From the NCBI GenBank assembly GCA_028456385.1, contig JALNQF010000002.1:620001-684000 (forward strand): a DNA stretch of 64,000 nt. Direction: 5' to 3'. This DNA is from Ophiosphaerella korrae (taxonomy: Eukaryota > Ascomycota > Dothideomycetes > Pleosporales > Phaeosphaeriaceae). The notes under the pieces are model-generated. The model ran no database searches and was not told the DNA's origin. It was given only the letters and a program-made list of their open reading frames with translations. Below, piece after piece: positions 22,540-34,697 of the stretch. Positions within the stretch are counted from its first letter, which is position 1; the number at the start of each line of letters is the position of its first letter. Both the position numbers and the translations under genes were made by a program.

Positions 22540-24354
22540 ATGTCCCTCCTCCGCGCCCTCGATCGGACCTCCGCTGTCTCGAATACACGCAACACCCGCC
22601 CGCTGCTCGCCTTTTTGTGTCCGGCCCTGCAAGAGAAGCCTCCAAGGCGCGGATTCAGCAAGAGTGCTGTGAGTATTGCGCCGCAATTGGCGTATTCGGA
22701 CAAGTACGCCGAGACCTGGTTTATCAGCGCATTGGCTCGGGCATCGTCATGTCGTGAGCATGCGAGGCACATTTCTATTCCTCCCAGGGCAGGCCCGCGA
22801 CTACATCAGACCCAGAAACGGCGTTGCAAAAGCACGTGGTCGGACGCTGGCAAGGAGGGCGACGACCAGCAAACCCCACCCAAGGGACTGAAGCCATTTG
22901 GGCGAGTCAAGCAATTTGCGAAAAAAGAGCTGATGGCCTTGGTCGACTACTACGGCATCAAACTAGATACGCGCCCTGAGGAGGAAGTACCAGACGGGGG
23001 TGCGCTGGTATGGAACGTGGGAGACGCTCACGAACCATGGCCGCTCAAACATCCCAAGGACGGAAAGCACATACAACGATTGGAGAAGCTGCTAGGCGAC
23101 GACGAGGCATCCCACAACGCCGTCTACGAAACCTACAAGGAGCTACCGTCGCCTGGCGTCGTCTATCTGCGCTTAGACACCATACGTGCCCTGCTGCACC
23201 ATCTTGCCATCGTCGAACGCCCCTCACCCCTCGCCATGCAGCGTTTTCTCTCCATCCTCGATGACATGAAGCAAGCCCATATCCATATCATAGCCTCGGA
23301 ATGGACGTCTGCCATCCACCTCACAGGAAGAGCCATGGGAAACATATCTGCACATGACCTCCAATCAGCGCTCTACGTCTGGCGAGACATGGAACAACGA
23401 GCAGGCATCAAGGCCAGCTGCGTAACGCTCAACGTCCTCTTCGACATCTCAGTCCGGGCCGGCAGCTTCTCTCTCGCCGAAACATTCCTCAAAGAATTGC
23501 AGACCCGCAAACTCCCTCTGCACCGCCACTTCCGCGTCTCCATGATCTACTACTACGGTGTCCTCCAAAACGGCACCATGGTGCGCAAAACCTACCAAGA
23601 CCTCGTCAACAGCGGCGACATCGTCGACACCGTCGTCATGAACGCCGTCATCGCCGCGCTCCTCCGCGCCGGCGAACCCTCCGCCAGCACCCACGTCTTC
23701 GAGCGCATGAAGCGCCTCCACGCGGACCGCATCCTCCCCGCCCCAGGCCACCGCTTCTTCACACACACCTGGCGCGACCGCCGCGCCCTCGGCCTCCATT
23801 TCGCACACCAAGCTCCCCGCCTTGATCCCCAAGCCCTCAAACAGCTCCAGACTTATGCTCCCCTCGCCCCGGACGCCCGCACCTACGCCCTCTTCATCCG
23901 CCACCATGCTTCCCTGGGCGACTTGACCGCTATCCAAGCCCTCATCAAGGACGCCCGCAAACACGCTACCCCGCTCGACGGCACGGCCTACATCGTCATC
24001 TTCGCCGGCTTCGCCCGCTTCGGCGGCACCCGCTACTCCGACTGGTCCGCCTACCTGCTCGAGCGCTTCTGGCGCCAGTACATGGCCGGCGTGCGCGCGC
24101 ACGCAGACAGAACGTGGGTTTCGGGTACGGCCGTGTGTGCCGCGTTGCGCGCGTTTGCAAAGTGCGTGGGTACGAAGCGTGTGATGGAGGTTTGGGGCGA
24201 GGTTAGGAGCGTGTGGGAGCCGGGGGATGAGGGGGAGAGGGTGTTAGGTGTTTTGAGGGGGTTGGTTGGGGAGGAGGGGGTGGGGGTAGGGAAAGGGTTT
24301 TTTGACGGGAGGGGGGCAGGAGTGAAAGGATATGAATTGCGTGCTTTGTCGTAG
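22540..24354 (+). CDS. Pentatricopeptide-repeat protein, probably mitochondrial
   Basis: One long frame of 604 aa from the ATG at 22540. The N-terminus is rich in Arg, Ser and Ala and nearly free of acids for about 95 residues, as in a mitochondrial presequence. Helical PPR-like repeats are visible from about residue 200, for example TLNVLFDISVRAGSFSLAET, TVVMNAVIAALLRAGEPSAS and RTYALFIRHHASLGDLTAIQ. Such proteins bind organellar RNA to aid stability, processing or translation. A GTGAGT at about 22669 could be a donor for an intron in the presequence region, so the exact N-terminus is uncertain. The last 60 codons become strongly G-rich with a Gly/Val-rich tail. The individual PPR protein cannot be named. 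Confidence 0.82.
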   Translation: MSLLRALDRTSAVSNTRNTRPLLAFLCPALQEKPPRRGFSKSAVSIAPQLAYSDKYAETWFISALARASSCREHARHISIPPRAGPRLHQTQKRRCKSTWSDAGKEGDDQQTPPKGLKPFGRVKQFAKKELMALVDYYGIKLDTRPEEEVPDGGALVWNVGDAHEPWPLKHPKDGKHIQRLEKLLGDDEASHNAVYETYKELPSPGVVYLRLDTIRALLHHLAIVERPSPLAMQRFLSILDDMKQAHIHIIASEWTSAIHLTGRAMGNISAHDLQSALYVWRDMEQRAGIKASCVTLNVLFDISVRAGSFSLAETFLKELQTRKLPLHRHFRVSMIYYYGVLQNGTMVRKTYQDLVNSGDIVDTVVMNAVIAALLRAGEPSASTHVFERMKRLHADRILPAPGHRFFTHTWRDRRALGLHFAHQAPRLDPQALKQLQTYAPLAPDARTYALFIRHHASLGDLTAIQALIKDARKHATPLDGTAYIVIFAGFARFGGTRYSDWSAYLLERFWRQYMAGVRAHADRTWVSGTAVCAALRAFAKCVGTKRVMEVWGEVRSVWEPGDEGERVLGVLRGLVGEEGVGVGKGFFDGRGAGVKGYELRALS

Positions 24355-25589
24355 TACAATGTCTGGCAAAGGTGGTTTAGAGAGTGTGTGTAGAGATGCG
24401 GAGGAGGTAGGTAGGCAGGTAGGCAGGTAGGCAGGTATATATCTCCATGACGGTATTATATATGGCTTTGGAGAGTGGGCGATAGAAGGTTGGAGAATAA
24501 TGTAAGCTTAGTGGGTTGGATCGTTTTAGCTTACGGTACTGATGTAGCCTTTGTAATACTAGTATACGCTTTGAGATGAACGTATGTACCTGGAAAGTGT
24601 GTTTAGAGGTGGTTAGTGAAGCATAGCCTTTCTGTCCATCCTACTCTTGAAGATAACGTAATCGAGTTCAAGTGTTGCCAAAGTCTGCCTCCACGTGATA
24701 TCGCCCGAAATGCAAAGGGGTCTGGACATTCATCATCTCCTTTAGGTGCAGCATGCGACACCAGTTCTCCTCATGCATGCAGCGGGCCACCACGCATCAT
24801 ACACCCAGCCCACATCCTCGCCTGTCACTGCGTTCTTGCGCCGTGCCAAATCCAACCGCATGTCAACGCTGTTTGATATTAAATGAGTTCCGGCTCCCAG
24901 GAGTCCGGCTGCGTAGTCTGAAGCTACCCGCAAATCTCACATAGTAACACGGTCACTCGGCAACAGAAACCTGACTGGGCCTCGCATTTCGCCCGGACAA
25001 CGTCAGACATTGTTCCATGCCCGCTATTGGCCGTCGATAAGGTACGGGGAGGAGGCACAGGCGCAGGCGCATGTGATGTTGTGGATTTGAGTTAATCGAG
25101 GTACCGGGACCCCGATGTTTCCCCGGGTATCGTTCGTTTGGCGGCCCGTCGTGAGTCAGTTCTTATCGGTGCCAAAAAAGACGGCGGCGTCAAAAGGCTT
25201 ATCCAGTTGGGCGGATCGATATGTCAATTTGTGAGACGATTACATGCTCGGTTGTAGACCTTGGGCGTTTCAGACGCAGGGTCCTTGGGCATTGAGGGTG
25301 GAAAAACCCGTGGTCGTCGGCTCGTTCCGCGGCTGCATGTCATCGAGGGAGTCCTGCACGCAGCGACGTACAAATCATACGTTTGGACGATGCATTTACT
25401 GTGAACTGAACGCGAAAGCCCCACAGGAATGATAAGGGGCTTGTTGTGTGGAGCAATGGCATGACGACTCGCGCGGTGGGGCGGGTTGGTAGGGAAGCGC
25501 GCTAGTTGGTAGATAGCATTTCGAATCGTTGTTTCTCTGCACCCGGGATGGCGCCGCACGAACCCGATCGAGTGCCTGTTTATTAGATC

Positions 25590-25623
<34 letters not shown>

Positions 25624-26661
25624 ATCTGACCTGCTTCTTGCATGGTCCTCGAAAAAATCTAGCAATGCGGCCACGTCGCCTAGTCGCTGCGTCCAGTATG
25701 GTGTCCATTTCTGCAGACATGAGCAGACGTTCAAGGAAAATCACACCGCCTGCCGATCGTTTGCCCACAAAAAAAAACCGACCGTGGAAATAATACTAGG
25801 TAGTAATCTCAAGTAAGGTAGGTACTCGATTCAACGCCCTAGTAGACCACGCATCACATCAACGACGCTCATTGGTCGGGCCTTGCATCTTTGCATCCCA
25901 GCATTTATCCAGCGATCAGCAGCAATTTTCCGTCGAAATCCTCCCACGGCATTCAACGAACAGAGCGTCGCAGGCTCGCTGTGAGTGGTCCCGCGCTGGC
26001 GGGTGAGGTGTTGTGCTGTTGCATACCGTAGCATCATCCTCTGTAACCTTAGCGTAGGATGAGCGAGCCATCTTACGATTGGTGCACCAATCCCAGGGCT
26101 CTGAGGGAAGTTGCGAACAGCATGTTCTACTTTCGTTTTGGAGACACACATTGTCTGACGCAACAATCGTTTGCTTACTTTTGGCCACTGAAACACTCAG
26201 CAATTTAGGCAGCGCCAATCGTCAATTCTATTGAGACTGCTATCGCCATGGGTTCTCCGGATATTCAGGGACCCACTATGCCCGACTCGTAGCAGAATCT
26301 TGGGGTTAAACCTCCAAGATCAAACTGTGAGATGTTGGTGAGACCCATCCAGCATGCTCTGTTTAATGCGCGCCAGGCCGAAAGCAGTACGTTCCCGCCG
26401 CCAGACGGTTATGGCTCTCGGTTAGCGTGTCATCGGCCTGCATGCGACATGGAGGCCATGCCTTACGAGGCAGCCAGTCCTCGCGAATCCTTCATCAATA
26501 GCAGACGCTGGAGTAAGACTTGCCACCACTCTGAGGTCGGTATGTGCAGTCCCGAAGCTCTGGTTGCGGGGTTTGAAAGGAGCTTTTTGTCGATACTTCA
26601 ACCTTTCTCCTCTGCACTCGCTCTGAGTGATTGCTAGCAGCTCCACTCATCCACTCATGCC
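24355..26661. other. Intergenic, gene-free, with GT microsatellite
   Basis: About 2.3 kb. A (GT)n run of 29 bp lies at 25592-25620 and creates artificial Thr-His/Cys-Val frames on both strands. A CACGTGAT box lies at about 24692. Other frames (25831-26218 minus, 26332-26637 plus) lack domains. No gene is supported. Confidence 0.55.
24406..24435. repeat. AGGTAGGC short tandem repeat
   Basis: Three to four copies of an 8-bp unit (AGGTAGGC-type) about 50 bp past the PPR stop codon, probably in its 3' UTR or terminator region. Confidence 0.7.
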
Positions 26662-28100
26662 ATGACGTCCTTTGATCAAATCCTCCTTAACACGCTGAAG
26701 GACCCTCCAGATCGAAATGAGCCTCTTCCCATGGCAAATCAGAAGGCGGTGATTTTGAGCATCGTCTTCACCTTCTTGGTAAGATGGACTGGCAACTTCT
26801 GTGACGAAGACTAACAGTGCGAGTAGATCATCTCCTGGGTAGCAGTCTTCTTTCGTCTATGGGTCCGTTTTCGTGTCGTCCGAGATCCTGGCTCAGATGA
26901 TGCTTTCATCACATTTTCAGCGGTGTGTTGTGCAGCCGATTGCTTAACTGGCCGTTGCGACTAACATGTTTGTATAGTTGTGCAACATAGCGGGAACAAT
27001 ATGGGTGTGTCGTTGTAAGTCGAGACATTATAGGCAAGGGAATTTGTGACTGACTACGTACAGCGATTGAGCATGGGCTTGGTCACCACATGTTGTATAT
27101 TGGACTTCCTAACATTGAGAAATACCTATTTGTAAGATGAATACTAGCCTGTGTATGGATCAGTTGCTGACTTAGATAGTATTTCTACCTCGAGCACAGC
27201 CTGTATCTCACCCAAACTGCGGTCATTAAGATTTCTCTGCTGCTTCAATTCCTTCGCATCTTCAAGGCTGGAGCCATGCGATGGACCTGCATTTCTCTCC
27301 TAGTGCTTGTCAGTATATGGGGATTGGCCTTCTCTTTCGTTGGCTGGTTCTCTTGCTTCCCTGTTCGGGGTGCATGGGAACGGCATGTCGATGCCAAATG
27401 TTATGGCTTCGGGTTCAGAAACATTGGAGAGTTTGTGGCCATCTTCAAAGGACATGCCGCGTCCAACATGATCCTCGATATTGCCATCTTTCTAACGCCT
27501 CTGGTCATCTTCAAGACTCCTCAACTATCGTATAAGCATATGCTGGCAATGGCTGGGGTATTTGCTTTCGGTGCAGTGTAAGTCTTTCCTTTCCTCTTTT
27601 CCTTAGCCTTTGGTTGAAGTCGATACCAACTCGATGACAGCGTCCTGAGCACATCGATATGGCGCCTCTACACAATCTGCAACACTCAAGCTGCAACCTA
27701 TCCATATGTAGATTTTACCTGGTGGTCGCCGGTTATGATTATCCTCTCTTGCCTCGAGATCGACCTGGCCATTACCTGTGCCTCCATCCCAATCTTCTGG
27801 CCAATCCTAGGGCACTCCATCACAGCGATATTCGTTTCGGTCGAGGTCAAAGTCACAGAGGAGCGCATCGAGGACAACTACGGCCTCGCATACGAGCTGG
27901 AGCACACCAAAGAGAAAAGACTTGGGAGCATGAGAAGCACGAGTGGCACTTCTGTAGAAGAGTTGACCAAAGACTTTGGCGGCGAGATGAAAGTGCCGAA
28001 ATACTCCATCGGCCTCGATCCGCTGGACGAGAGGGCGAGGATGAAAATTGGCCCACAGGCAAGCATTCAGAGTAAACCAAAACCCAAATGGGAAATCTAA
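26662..28100 (+). CDS. Fungal rhodopsin-domain integral membrane protein
   Basis: Six exons: 26662..26778, 26827..26922, 26978..27014, 27064..27131, 27180..27577 and 27641..28100, joined in frame to 391 aa; all introns are GT-AG and 48-63 nt, several with CTAAC-type branch sites. The protein has about seven membrane helices and the family signature: an Arg-Val-Val loop followed by GSDDAFI after helix 2, EHGLGHHM in the next loop, EHSLYLTQTAVIKISLLLQF, FSCFPVRGAWE, and a final helix ending in ITCASIPIFWPIL. It belongs to the large fungal rhodopsin-domain (PTH11-related, CFEM-less) group of plasma-membrane proteins, proposed as receptors. No Lys retinal site is evident. The C-terminal 90 residues form a polar cytoplasmic tail. 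The ligand is unknown. Confidence 0.88.
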
Positions 28101-29122
28101 AATCAAGTCGTTTGTTACCAGCCGCACGTTCCCCTGCATCTCCGGAGGATCGAGAAAAGCACACCACCTCGTATCGCATCAAGGCATGCATTCGTGACCT
28201 GATGTTTTTTTACTGACTTGTGTCTGCCTCGGACTTTGCAAGGCAGAAGCAATTCAAATCTGGCAGGCATTGCGATCCTTACGACTTTCAAGGCTGCTGC
28301 AGGTACGTGGTTTGCGGCGGAGTTGCGTTAGGTAAGCAGGACCTGCGTCAGCTATTACCCCTGACGTGAGGTCATCGGCGCTCCACACATGTACCTGCCA
28401 TATTGGACACGGTCAGTTTTATGGGCGGTGCGGTGAACCACTTGCAATCGAGATTGGCCTGGGTTGATACTGTGTACTGAGGATTATGGCGTGGTAGATG
28501 ACTACCTCCCTACACTCTCATCTGTAATTACTGAATTCGAAGGTTCGTTGTCGTAACGGTTTGTCGCAATGGTTTATCGCGATGGGTGCGTCCCTTCGCA
28601 CTGGGAAACGTGCTGACAAGGCTTCCCTCGGATTTGAGAGATATAGCGATGGTAGTGGTAAAAGCACGTGTGCGTATACACGCCCTAAGGCGTTCAGCGA
28701 TCGTCGCACGCAAGTATCGGTGAGCCCGCCAATGCTCGCCAATTTTCCCAAACAAGCGAGTAAGCAGCGTGGCACAGCTGCTCGCAAATCTTTTCGGAGA
28801 GGGATTAAGTCTTACAGTAGTTCAGATGCGCCAATCAAAGTCGGAGTGCCAAGTAAAAGAACCTCGTGTAGGTTTATGTGTTGGACGCCCTTCCCGAAGG
28901 CGTTATGCGCTGAGAATCCACGAGATGGCGCAGCATACAATAGGAGAATACGATTGTTATAAAAGAGAAGGACTGACCTGTGTATCGTTTCATCAAGTGG
29001 CAGAAGAGGTCTTTCACACATCCAAACTCAGACTGTCTGCAGACTTGTCACTCTCGAATTATTGTTTAAGTGGCCCGCCATTTTTCTAGCCGGTTCAAAT
29101 TTCATTCTGCGGAAGGTTTAAT
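28101..29122. other. Intergenic, gene-free
   Basis: About 1 kb between the rhodopsin-like gene and the peptidase gene. A 133-codon frame at 28561-28962 lacks an ATG start and a recognisable domain and is covered by frames on the other strand. Nothing is called. Confidence 0.5.
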
Positions 29123-30849
29123 ATGAAGTTTCAGGGAGCAGCAGCGCTAGCGCTGTTCTCTTCAACGCATGCCAATCCATTGCACCAGCGACAAGCTGCC
29201 AACACAACGGCAAAATCATTCGATGAAGTGAGCTATCTTATGACTAAGACTCTAGATGCTGGAACTAATCGGTACTGTAGATCGAAGCTACGAAAGATCT
29301 TGTCTGGAGGCCATGTTTCGGTCAATTTAGCTGCACTAAGCTTATAGTCCCTCTCGATTATGAAGACCTGGCAGCGGGAACAACCCATGTTGCTTTCCTG
29401 AGATGGAACAGCAATTCAACATCTGCAAACTCTTCGGCACAGGATATATTGATCAATCCTGGCGGCCCAGGTGGCAGTGGAGTCTCCACTGTCCAAGATC
29501 GACTTCAGGAATTCTTGACAGCTGCTGGCACTGACAACAATATCGTTGGTTTTGATCCAAGAGGAGTCGGTGCTTCAGGGCCAGATCCTTCGTGTTTTCC
29601 TGGAAGAAGGGGCACCTCCTCTATTTACGGATTGTCTTATCAAACCCCGTTGGAGATTGATGATAAGAGATCTTATGGCGAAGTATACTCTAAGGCGGGT
29701 GCATTTGGAGACTTCTGCAGCAAAGCCCATTCCGCGGGAAACTCTACGGCGAAATACATCAATACAGTTGCTACGGCAAATGATATGCGATACTATACCG
29801 AACTTTTGGCCAAGTCGAAAGGCCAAGATCCGCAAAAGTCACAGTTGTGGTATGTTGGATTTTCCTACGGCACCGTTCTTGGCACGACATTTGCTTCGCT
29901 CTTCCCCGATCGTGTGGGTCGGATTATTGTCGATGGTGTCGACGACGCTGAGGACTATTATAATGGCAGCTGGACCGATAACCTCCACGATGCGGACAAG
30001 GCCTTCCGTTACTTTTTTCAAACCTGTCATGAAGCCGGGAAAGAAAACTGTGCTTTCTGGGCCGAATCGCCAGCCGCAATTGAGGCCCGCTATCAGGCCA
30101 TAGTCAAAGACATTACCCTCAATCCAATCCCCGTTGCGTTCGACAAACCGGACATCTTGACAACCCCACTTCTGAAAATGGTCGCTCTTGGCGTGCCTTA
30201 CGATCCCATTGTGGTATTTCCACAATTCGCGGAAATGCTCAAGCAACTTGAGAATCGCAATGCCACACTGGTAGCAAGGCGATTGGGGCTTAGCTCCGGG
30301 ACAGATTGCCCTGCAGAACCGGGTCCCGAAGCCCAGAATTTCGAATCTGGTAAATTCATCGCCTGCATAGATGCAAATTCACGAACCAACCTTTCGACTC
30401 TTGACTCGTTTGTCGAACGCGCCAATCTTCTGGTCAATCAAAGCCAATACCTGGGCGAGGGATGGGCTTCGGGGACGGCCGCTTTTTGCCGCAAACTCAA
30501 CATCAAGGCGCCCAAGTCGCAGATCTTCGAGGGCTATCCGAGCGCAAGCAAGACAAACAATCCACTGCTTTTCATCTCGACAATGATCGATCCCGTCACG
30601 CCATTACGCGCGGCTGAGAAGATGGTCAAGCGCTTTGGAGGCGCGGAGCTACTGGTCCAAGACAGCGTTGGACATTGCTCCATCTCGTCTTCTTCAAAGT
30701 GCACGCACGATTATATCAAGGCTTATCTCAAGACTGCGGCGCTGCCTCCTGCTGGGACGCACTGCAAGCCTGATGTCTTTCCGTTCAAGGACCAGCCTAG
30801 CAATCCTGCCGGTTCTCTTAGGAAGAGAGGCTTTCACCCTCTCTGGTAG
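29123..30849 (+). CDS. Secreted TAP-type alpha/beta-hydrolase (tripeptidyl aminopeptidase family S33)
   Basis: Two exons, 29123..29227 and 29281..30849, give 557 aa; the 53-nt intron joins FDE to IEATKDLVW. A short signal peptide (MKFQGAAALALFSSTHA) is followed by the alpha/beta-hydrolase fold: oxyanion-hole strand INPGGPGGSG, nucleophile elbow VGFSYG with Ser about 230, STMIDPVTPL with Asp about 472 and VGHCSI with His about 500. The last part, from AAFCRKLNI, is the TAP-like C-terminal domain, and paired cysteines suggest disulphides. Family members release tripeptides or single residues from peptide N-termini outside the cell; some act as esterases. No cluster partner is nearby. The final basic tail (SLRKRGFHPLW) is probably exposed. 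Confidence 0.92.
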
Positions 30850-31810
30850 CGACTTGTAGGGTTATTAGGTCATGCTAGCTTTTTCCCATTGTTTGGGAAC
30901 ACTGGCAACGCTTCTGTACTAGTATAAATACTCGCCTCAATATATTTTTACCTCAATAGATAAATGTACAATGCAGTGGGCTTGTCAATGAATTGGCATG
31001 GCGTGCAAATTTGAAGCATGAGCTCAAAAGTGGCATTTGCGATTGTGTTTGGAGGTTAAACAGCAGAACGACAGGATGAAATAATAGTTTAATTTAGATC
31101 ACTCGAGCATAGTGTTGGATCTCAACGTGCATAACGAGTGAAGGTGACTTCTCGTAGAGCCCTCATCAAGAGCCTTGGGTCTATATTATGATGAGCTAGT
31201 CAATACGAGGAACAGCGGCTACGCCAAATAAGCGGGAGCCAGTCACTTATATTTCGATAGCAGAGCAATGACAAATTGGGGATAGAAACAATGAAGGATT
31301 TTAAGGAAAAAGACAGGAAAGGCGTTATAGTGCTTGACATGGGAAGCAGCCTACTTGGTCGTAGCAACTTAACGCGCAGAAAGCCGTGCATGTGTTACAT
31401 GTAGAAAACGGGAGCTCTTAGGTCTTGAATTGTAACTCAAAGAAAGGCTAGAGGGAAAGACATGGCGCAAATCAATGACATTAGGTGTTGATCATTCTCG
31501 ACATTGCAAGAACTAGCAGATTTGATATGCTAAAAACGAATTGGGTAAATGTGTTCCTGTTTTGCTAAATAGATTAGCCACCTGCAATCTATAATGAGCA
31601 ACTGTATTGTTTTCAAGATATCTCTTCGCACTAGCTAGTGAGAAGTGAGAGAAGAAGAGTGAACGGTATGCCCCCAACTCCCTTCACCTTCCCTTCACGC
31701 AACACGCTCTAAGATCTTAGCAAATATTCACAAACTCAACCACACGCGTGTTCCTCCGGGCCAAACGAGTCTCTTTCCTAGAGTTCAACCGCAACCTCAT
31801 TCCGCTGGAC
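30850..31810. other. Intergenic, gene-free
   Basis: About 960 bp of mostly AT-rich DNA holding the 3' flank of the peptidase gene and the promoter of the BTB gene. The 200 bp before the BTB start codon are C/T-rich. No gene is seen. Confidence 0.5.
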
Positions 31811-32572
31811 ATGGCAACTAATAAAAGGGCTGCTGCAACACAAGACAGTCTCGCCGCCGAAATAACAAAGCGCAAAGTCACGATGTGTGCGAGGTATTAA
31901 TTGAAGCTCACAGAGTATGTCTTGTAACTATGACTAACAAGCCACAGTGACTTTGCTCTATCCGATACTGTCGTTATCAAGGTCGGTCCAGAGCAGAAAA
32001 AGTATACTCTGCACCAAGCGCTTCTTGTCGGGCATTCGGGATATTTTCGCGGCGCGCTATCGGGCCCCTTCAGAGAATCCATCCAGGGACTCATCTCCAT
32101 TGACCATGTCGAAAGTGATGCCTTTGATGTCTTTGTAGACTGGACATATCAGGAAAAGTTGCCAAACGATCATCAGTTAATGGGCTTTTGCAAGAGTGGG
32201 ATGAACTTGAAGCTCCGTGCATACATCATGGCAGATAAGCTGCTAGTCCCTGAACTTAAGGCTGCGCTTTTTGACAATTTCCACTTCAAGTACTCACGGG
32301 GCTACTGTTCACTTTACGCGTCAATCGCAAATGCTTTCACGTATTTGTCTCATGAGGATGCCTTATTGAAGCTCATGGTTGACGCTTTCGTTGTCAATAA
32401 CGGAATCGGTAAGGTCAATAAACGAGGCTGTGAGAAGCATGATGGATGGCTATCTGAGGAGATCGCGAAATTGCCACATGCTGTGCTTACTTGTTTGCTA
32501 GAAACAATGCATGGGTACGTTGGATGTGCTGAAGAAGACAAAAAATTGAAAAGGGAAAATTACAGGATCTGA
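31811..32572 (+). CDS. BTB/POZ domain protein
   Basis: Two exons, 31811..31893 and 31948..32572, give 235 aa; the 54-nt intron has a CTAAC branch site and joins MCAR to SDFALSD. The BTB fold is recognisable: SDTVVIKVGPEQKKYTLHQA, LLVGHSGYFRGALSGPF and EGLISIDHVESDAFDVFVDW-like strands, then helices with LRAYIMADKLLVPELK. Fungal BTB-only proteins of this size (220-300 aa) are common; some act as Cullin-3 adaptors and others only dimerise. The C-terminal part (HDGWLSEEIAKLPHAVLTCL) is helical without another domain. The target is unknown. Confidence 0.85.
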
Positions 32573-33110
32573 TCGACTTAAACCTGGCTCATTGACGAGA
32601 AAGAGGGGACGCAAAATACAGGTGGAGCACAGTTGAGATTGTTAAAAGGGCAGTCCAGAATTAATTTTATCGGCTCAGAAACATGGAACACACATAGACC
32701 ATAATTTGCTACATATTTTGACGGACAGACCGCCGACTTACAAAGTGTGAAGCAATGGTGATGAAGTGAGGTCGCGATTTCCAAAACTGGCTAGCATGCG
32801 GCTCGGAGACTTGGCGAGGCGCATTGTCCCCATGGCCAGTCGTCATGTCATGGAGCCCGAGCAACATTTCCCTCACCTCCATCAGGTGTCGCTCTTTAAT
32901 TGAAGCGCTCGACCCGACCCCCAAACACTGTCGCATTTGCTCCACAATCTAGTTGGACTTGATAAGAGCGGACGTCACCACGAGTGTCGGGAAATTCAGT
33001 CTCTTTAATACCCTAATTCCATCAGCCTTGTGAGACTCACCATCCACGCGGAGCTGCTTTGCATTGCTAACACGGCCTCACAGAGTCTTCTTAGTTGTAT
33101 ATTTGCGACA
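32573..33110. other. Intergenic, gene-free
   Basis: About 540 bp with the BTB gene terminator region and the promoter of the poly(A)-binding protein gene. No further feature is seen. Confidence 0.5.
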
Positions 33111-34217
33111 ATGTCTGACGTTGAGATTGAGCGGAAGCGCGCAGAAGATGAGCGCCTCGATACTGCAGAAGACCTGAACGAAGAGGTATGGCCTGGTTCT
33201 CCATCCTGCAAGCGCGTGAACTTCATCGCAAGCATCATAACCTGACCTTCCATCGCCTTGCCATCTCAGAACCACCGATACACGTTAATGCGAAATGCAC
33301 GCACGAGCACTCTAACTAACGGGCGCTACAGGAGGAGATTTCGGCCATGAAACGACGCGTCCAAGAAATGGAAGATGAAGCCGCTAAGCTCCGTGAGATG
33401 CAACAGTCCCTCGACACTGACCGACACGAAATGCGCGAAAGCAAAGAGGATGTTGACGCGAGGAGTGTCTTCGTCGGCAATGTAGACTACGGCGCCAGCC
33501 CCGAGGAGATTCAGGCACACTTCCAGAGCGTTGGCAGCATCAACCGTGTTACCATTTTACTGGACAAGTTCACGGGACATCCTAAAGGGTCAGTACTAAG
33601 AGGAGGCTTTCTTTGAAGATCCCCGTACTTTTGCGCATCGTTATATTTCGCTTCACGCGACTTCCTAATCACACAAAGGGCTCAACGCACATCGCCTAGG
33701 CGCGTAATGAGTCGCAGCCATACAGCGTTATTGCTGCAGCTACAGTAGCCTCATACAGGGCTCTAGACCCACGCAACACCCAGCTCACCCAAGATCATCT
33801 TTCACTACCTGGCAAGAGTTTGGCAGAAAGATCGGAACGCTAATGAGCGTATGCAGGTATGCGTATGTGGAGTTCACAGAACCCGGCCTGGTCCACGAAG
33901 CCCTAGTGCTCGACAACAGTGTCTTCCGAAACAGGAACCTCAAGGTACGAACGCCACAGTTCACATCTTCCTCATGATTACTCACACTGCACCAGGTCGT
34001 ACCCAAGCGGACCAACCTTCCCGGCATGACTCGAGGTGGCCGCGGCGGCGGAGGGAGAGGGGGTCGTGGCGGCTACGGAGGCCGGGGTTCGCCATACGGC
34101 GGACACGGTGGAGGATATAGCGGCGGCAGAGGAGGAGGAGGAAGCTATGGTGCCCCCCGCGGAGGTGGCTACCGCGGCGGATACAGGGCGCGAGGATCTG
34201 GATACCGCCCTTACTAG
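33111..34217 (+). CDS. pab2: Nuclear poly(A)-binding protein (PABPN1/Pab2 type)
   Basis: Four exons, 33111..33185, 33332..33588, 33857..33944 and 33996..34217, give 213 aa. An acidic N-terminus ([20 protein letters not shown]) and a coiled coil ([20 protein letters not shown]) precede a single RRM with RNP2 ([10 protein letters not shown]) and RNP1 (KGYAYVEF, split by intron 2). The C-terminal tail is almost pure RGG/GGY repeats, expected targets of arginine methylation. This layout is that of human PABPN1 and fission-yeast Pab2. It binds nuclear poly(A) tails and affects tail length, RNA export and decay. Introns 1 and 2 are 146 and 268 nt, far longer than the 50-nt norm around it. It converges on the UBC9 gene. 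Confidence 0.93.
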
Positions 34218-34697
34218 ACACATGCAGGACAAGGTGCACAAGCAGATCAGAGAGACCTCGGTCATTTTCCCATTCCTAGTCAGTAGCCCACGGGGCATCT
34301 GAAGAACAAAATTGAAGCGGAGCCAGGCGGCGTAGAGAGACCGTATACTTTTCAACCCAGGTTGTATTAGACCAACAAATGTTATGCGTAATCAAGTAAC
34401 TTTTTTTTTTCAACAAAAAAATGCCGTTAACATTATCCGAAGACGTTGGGCAAAAATCCGAAAAAAGGCCACTAGCTAACTACTATATATCATGCATGGG
34501 TCGTCGTCACCGAGGTAGGAAAAGTCACGTATATCTATCGTTGGTAACCCCCCGATCACTAGTCGATGCGGTTTTGGCTCCGTCGAAGTAGCAGTGCGCC
34601 CCCGGAACGCCAGATAGATCCCCCGTTCACGTGCAAGACATGAACGTGTCAAACAAAGACAAAAAAAAATCCATATGCTATGCTCCACGCCCACGAC
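34218..34697. other. Convergent intergenic region
   Basis: The shared 3' flank of the poly(A)-binding protein and UBC9 genes. It contains A/T runs (about 34400-34425 and 34660-34668) that could serve in 3' end formation. No gene is seen. Confidence 0.5.

Noticed and set aside
22190..22672. Frames rich in Tyr-Cys-Thr-Val across the divergent promoter
   Set aside because: Translations of the GTACT microsatellite and shadows of the S25 and PPR genes.
25592..25768. Frames rich in Thr-His or Cys-Val
   Set aside because: Created by the GT microsatellite at 25592-25620.
29085..29105. tRNA B-box-like word (GGTTCAAATTTC)
   Set aside because: No A box or cloverleaf pairing can be placed upstream.
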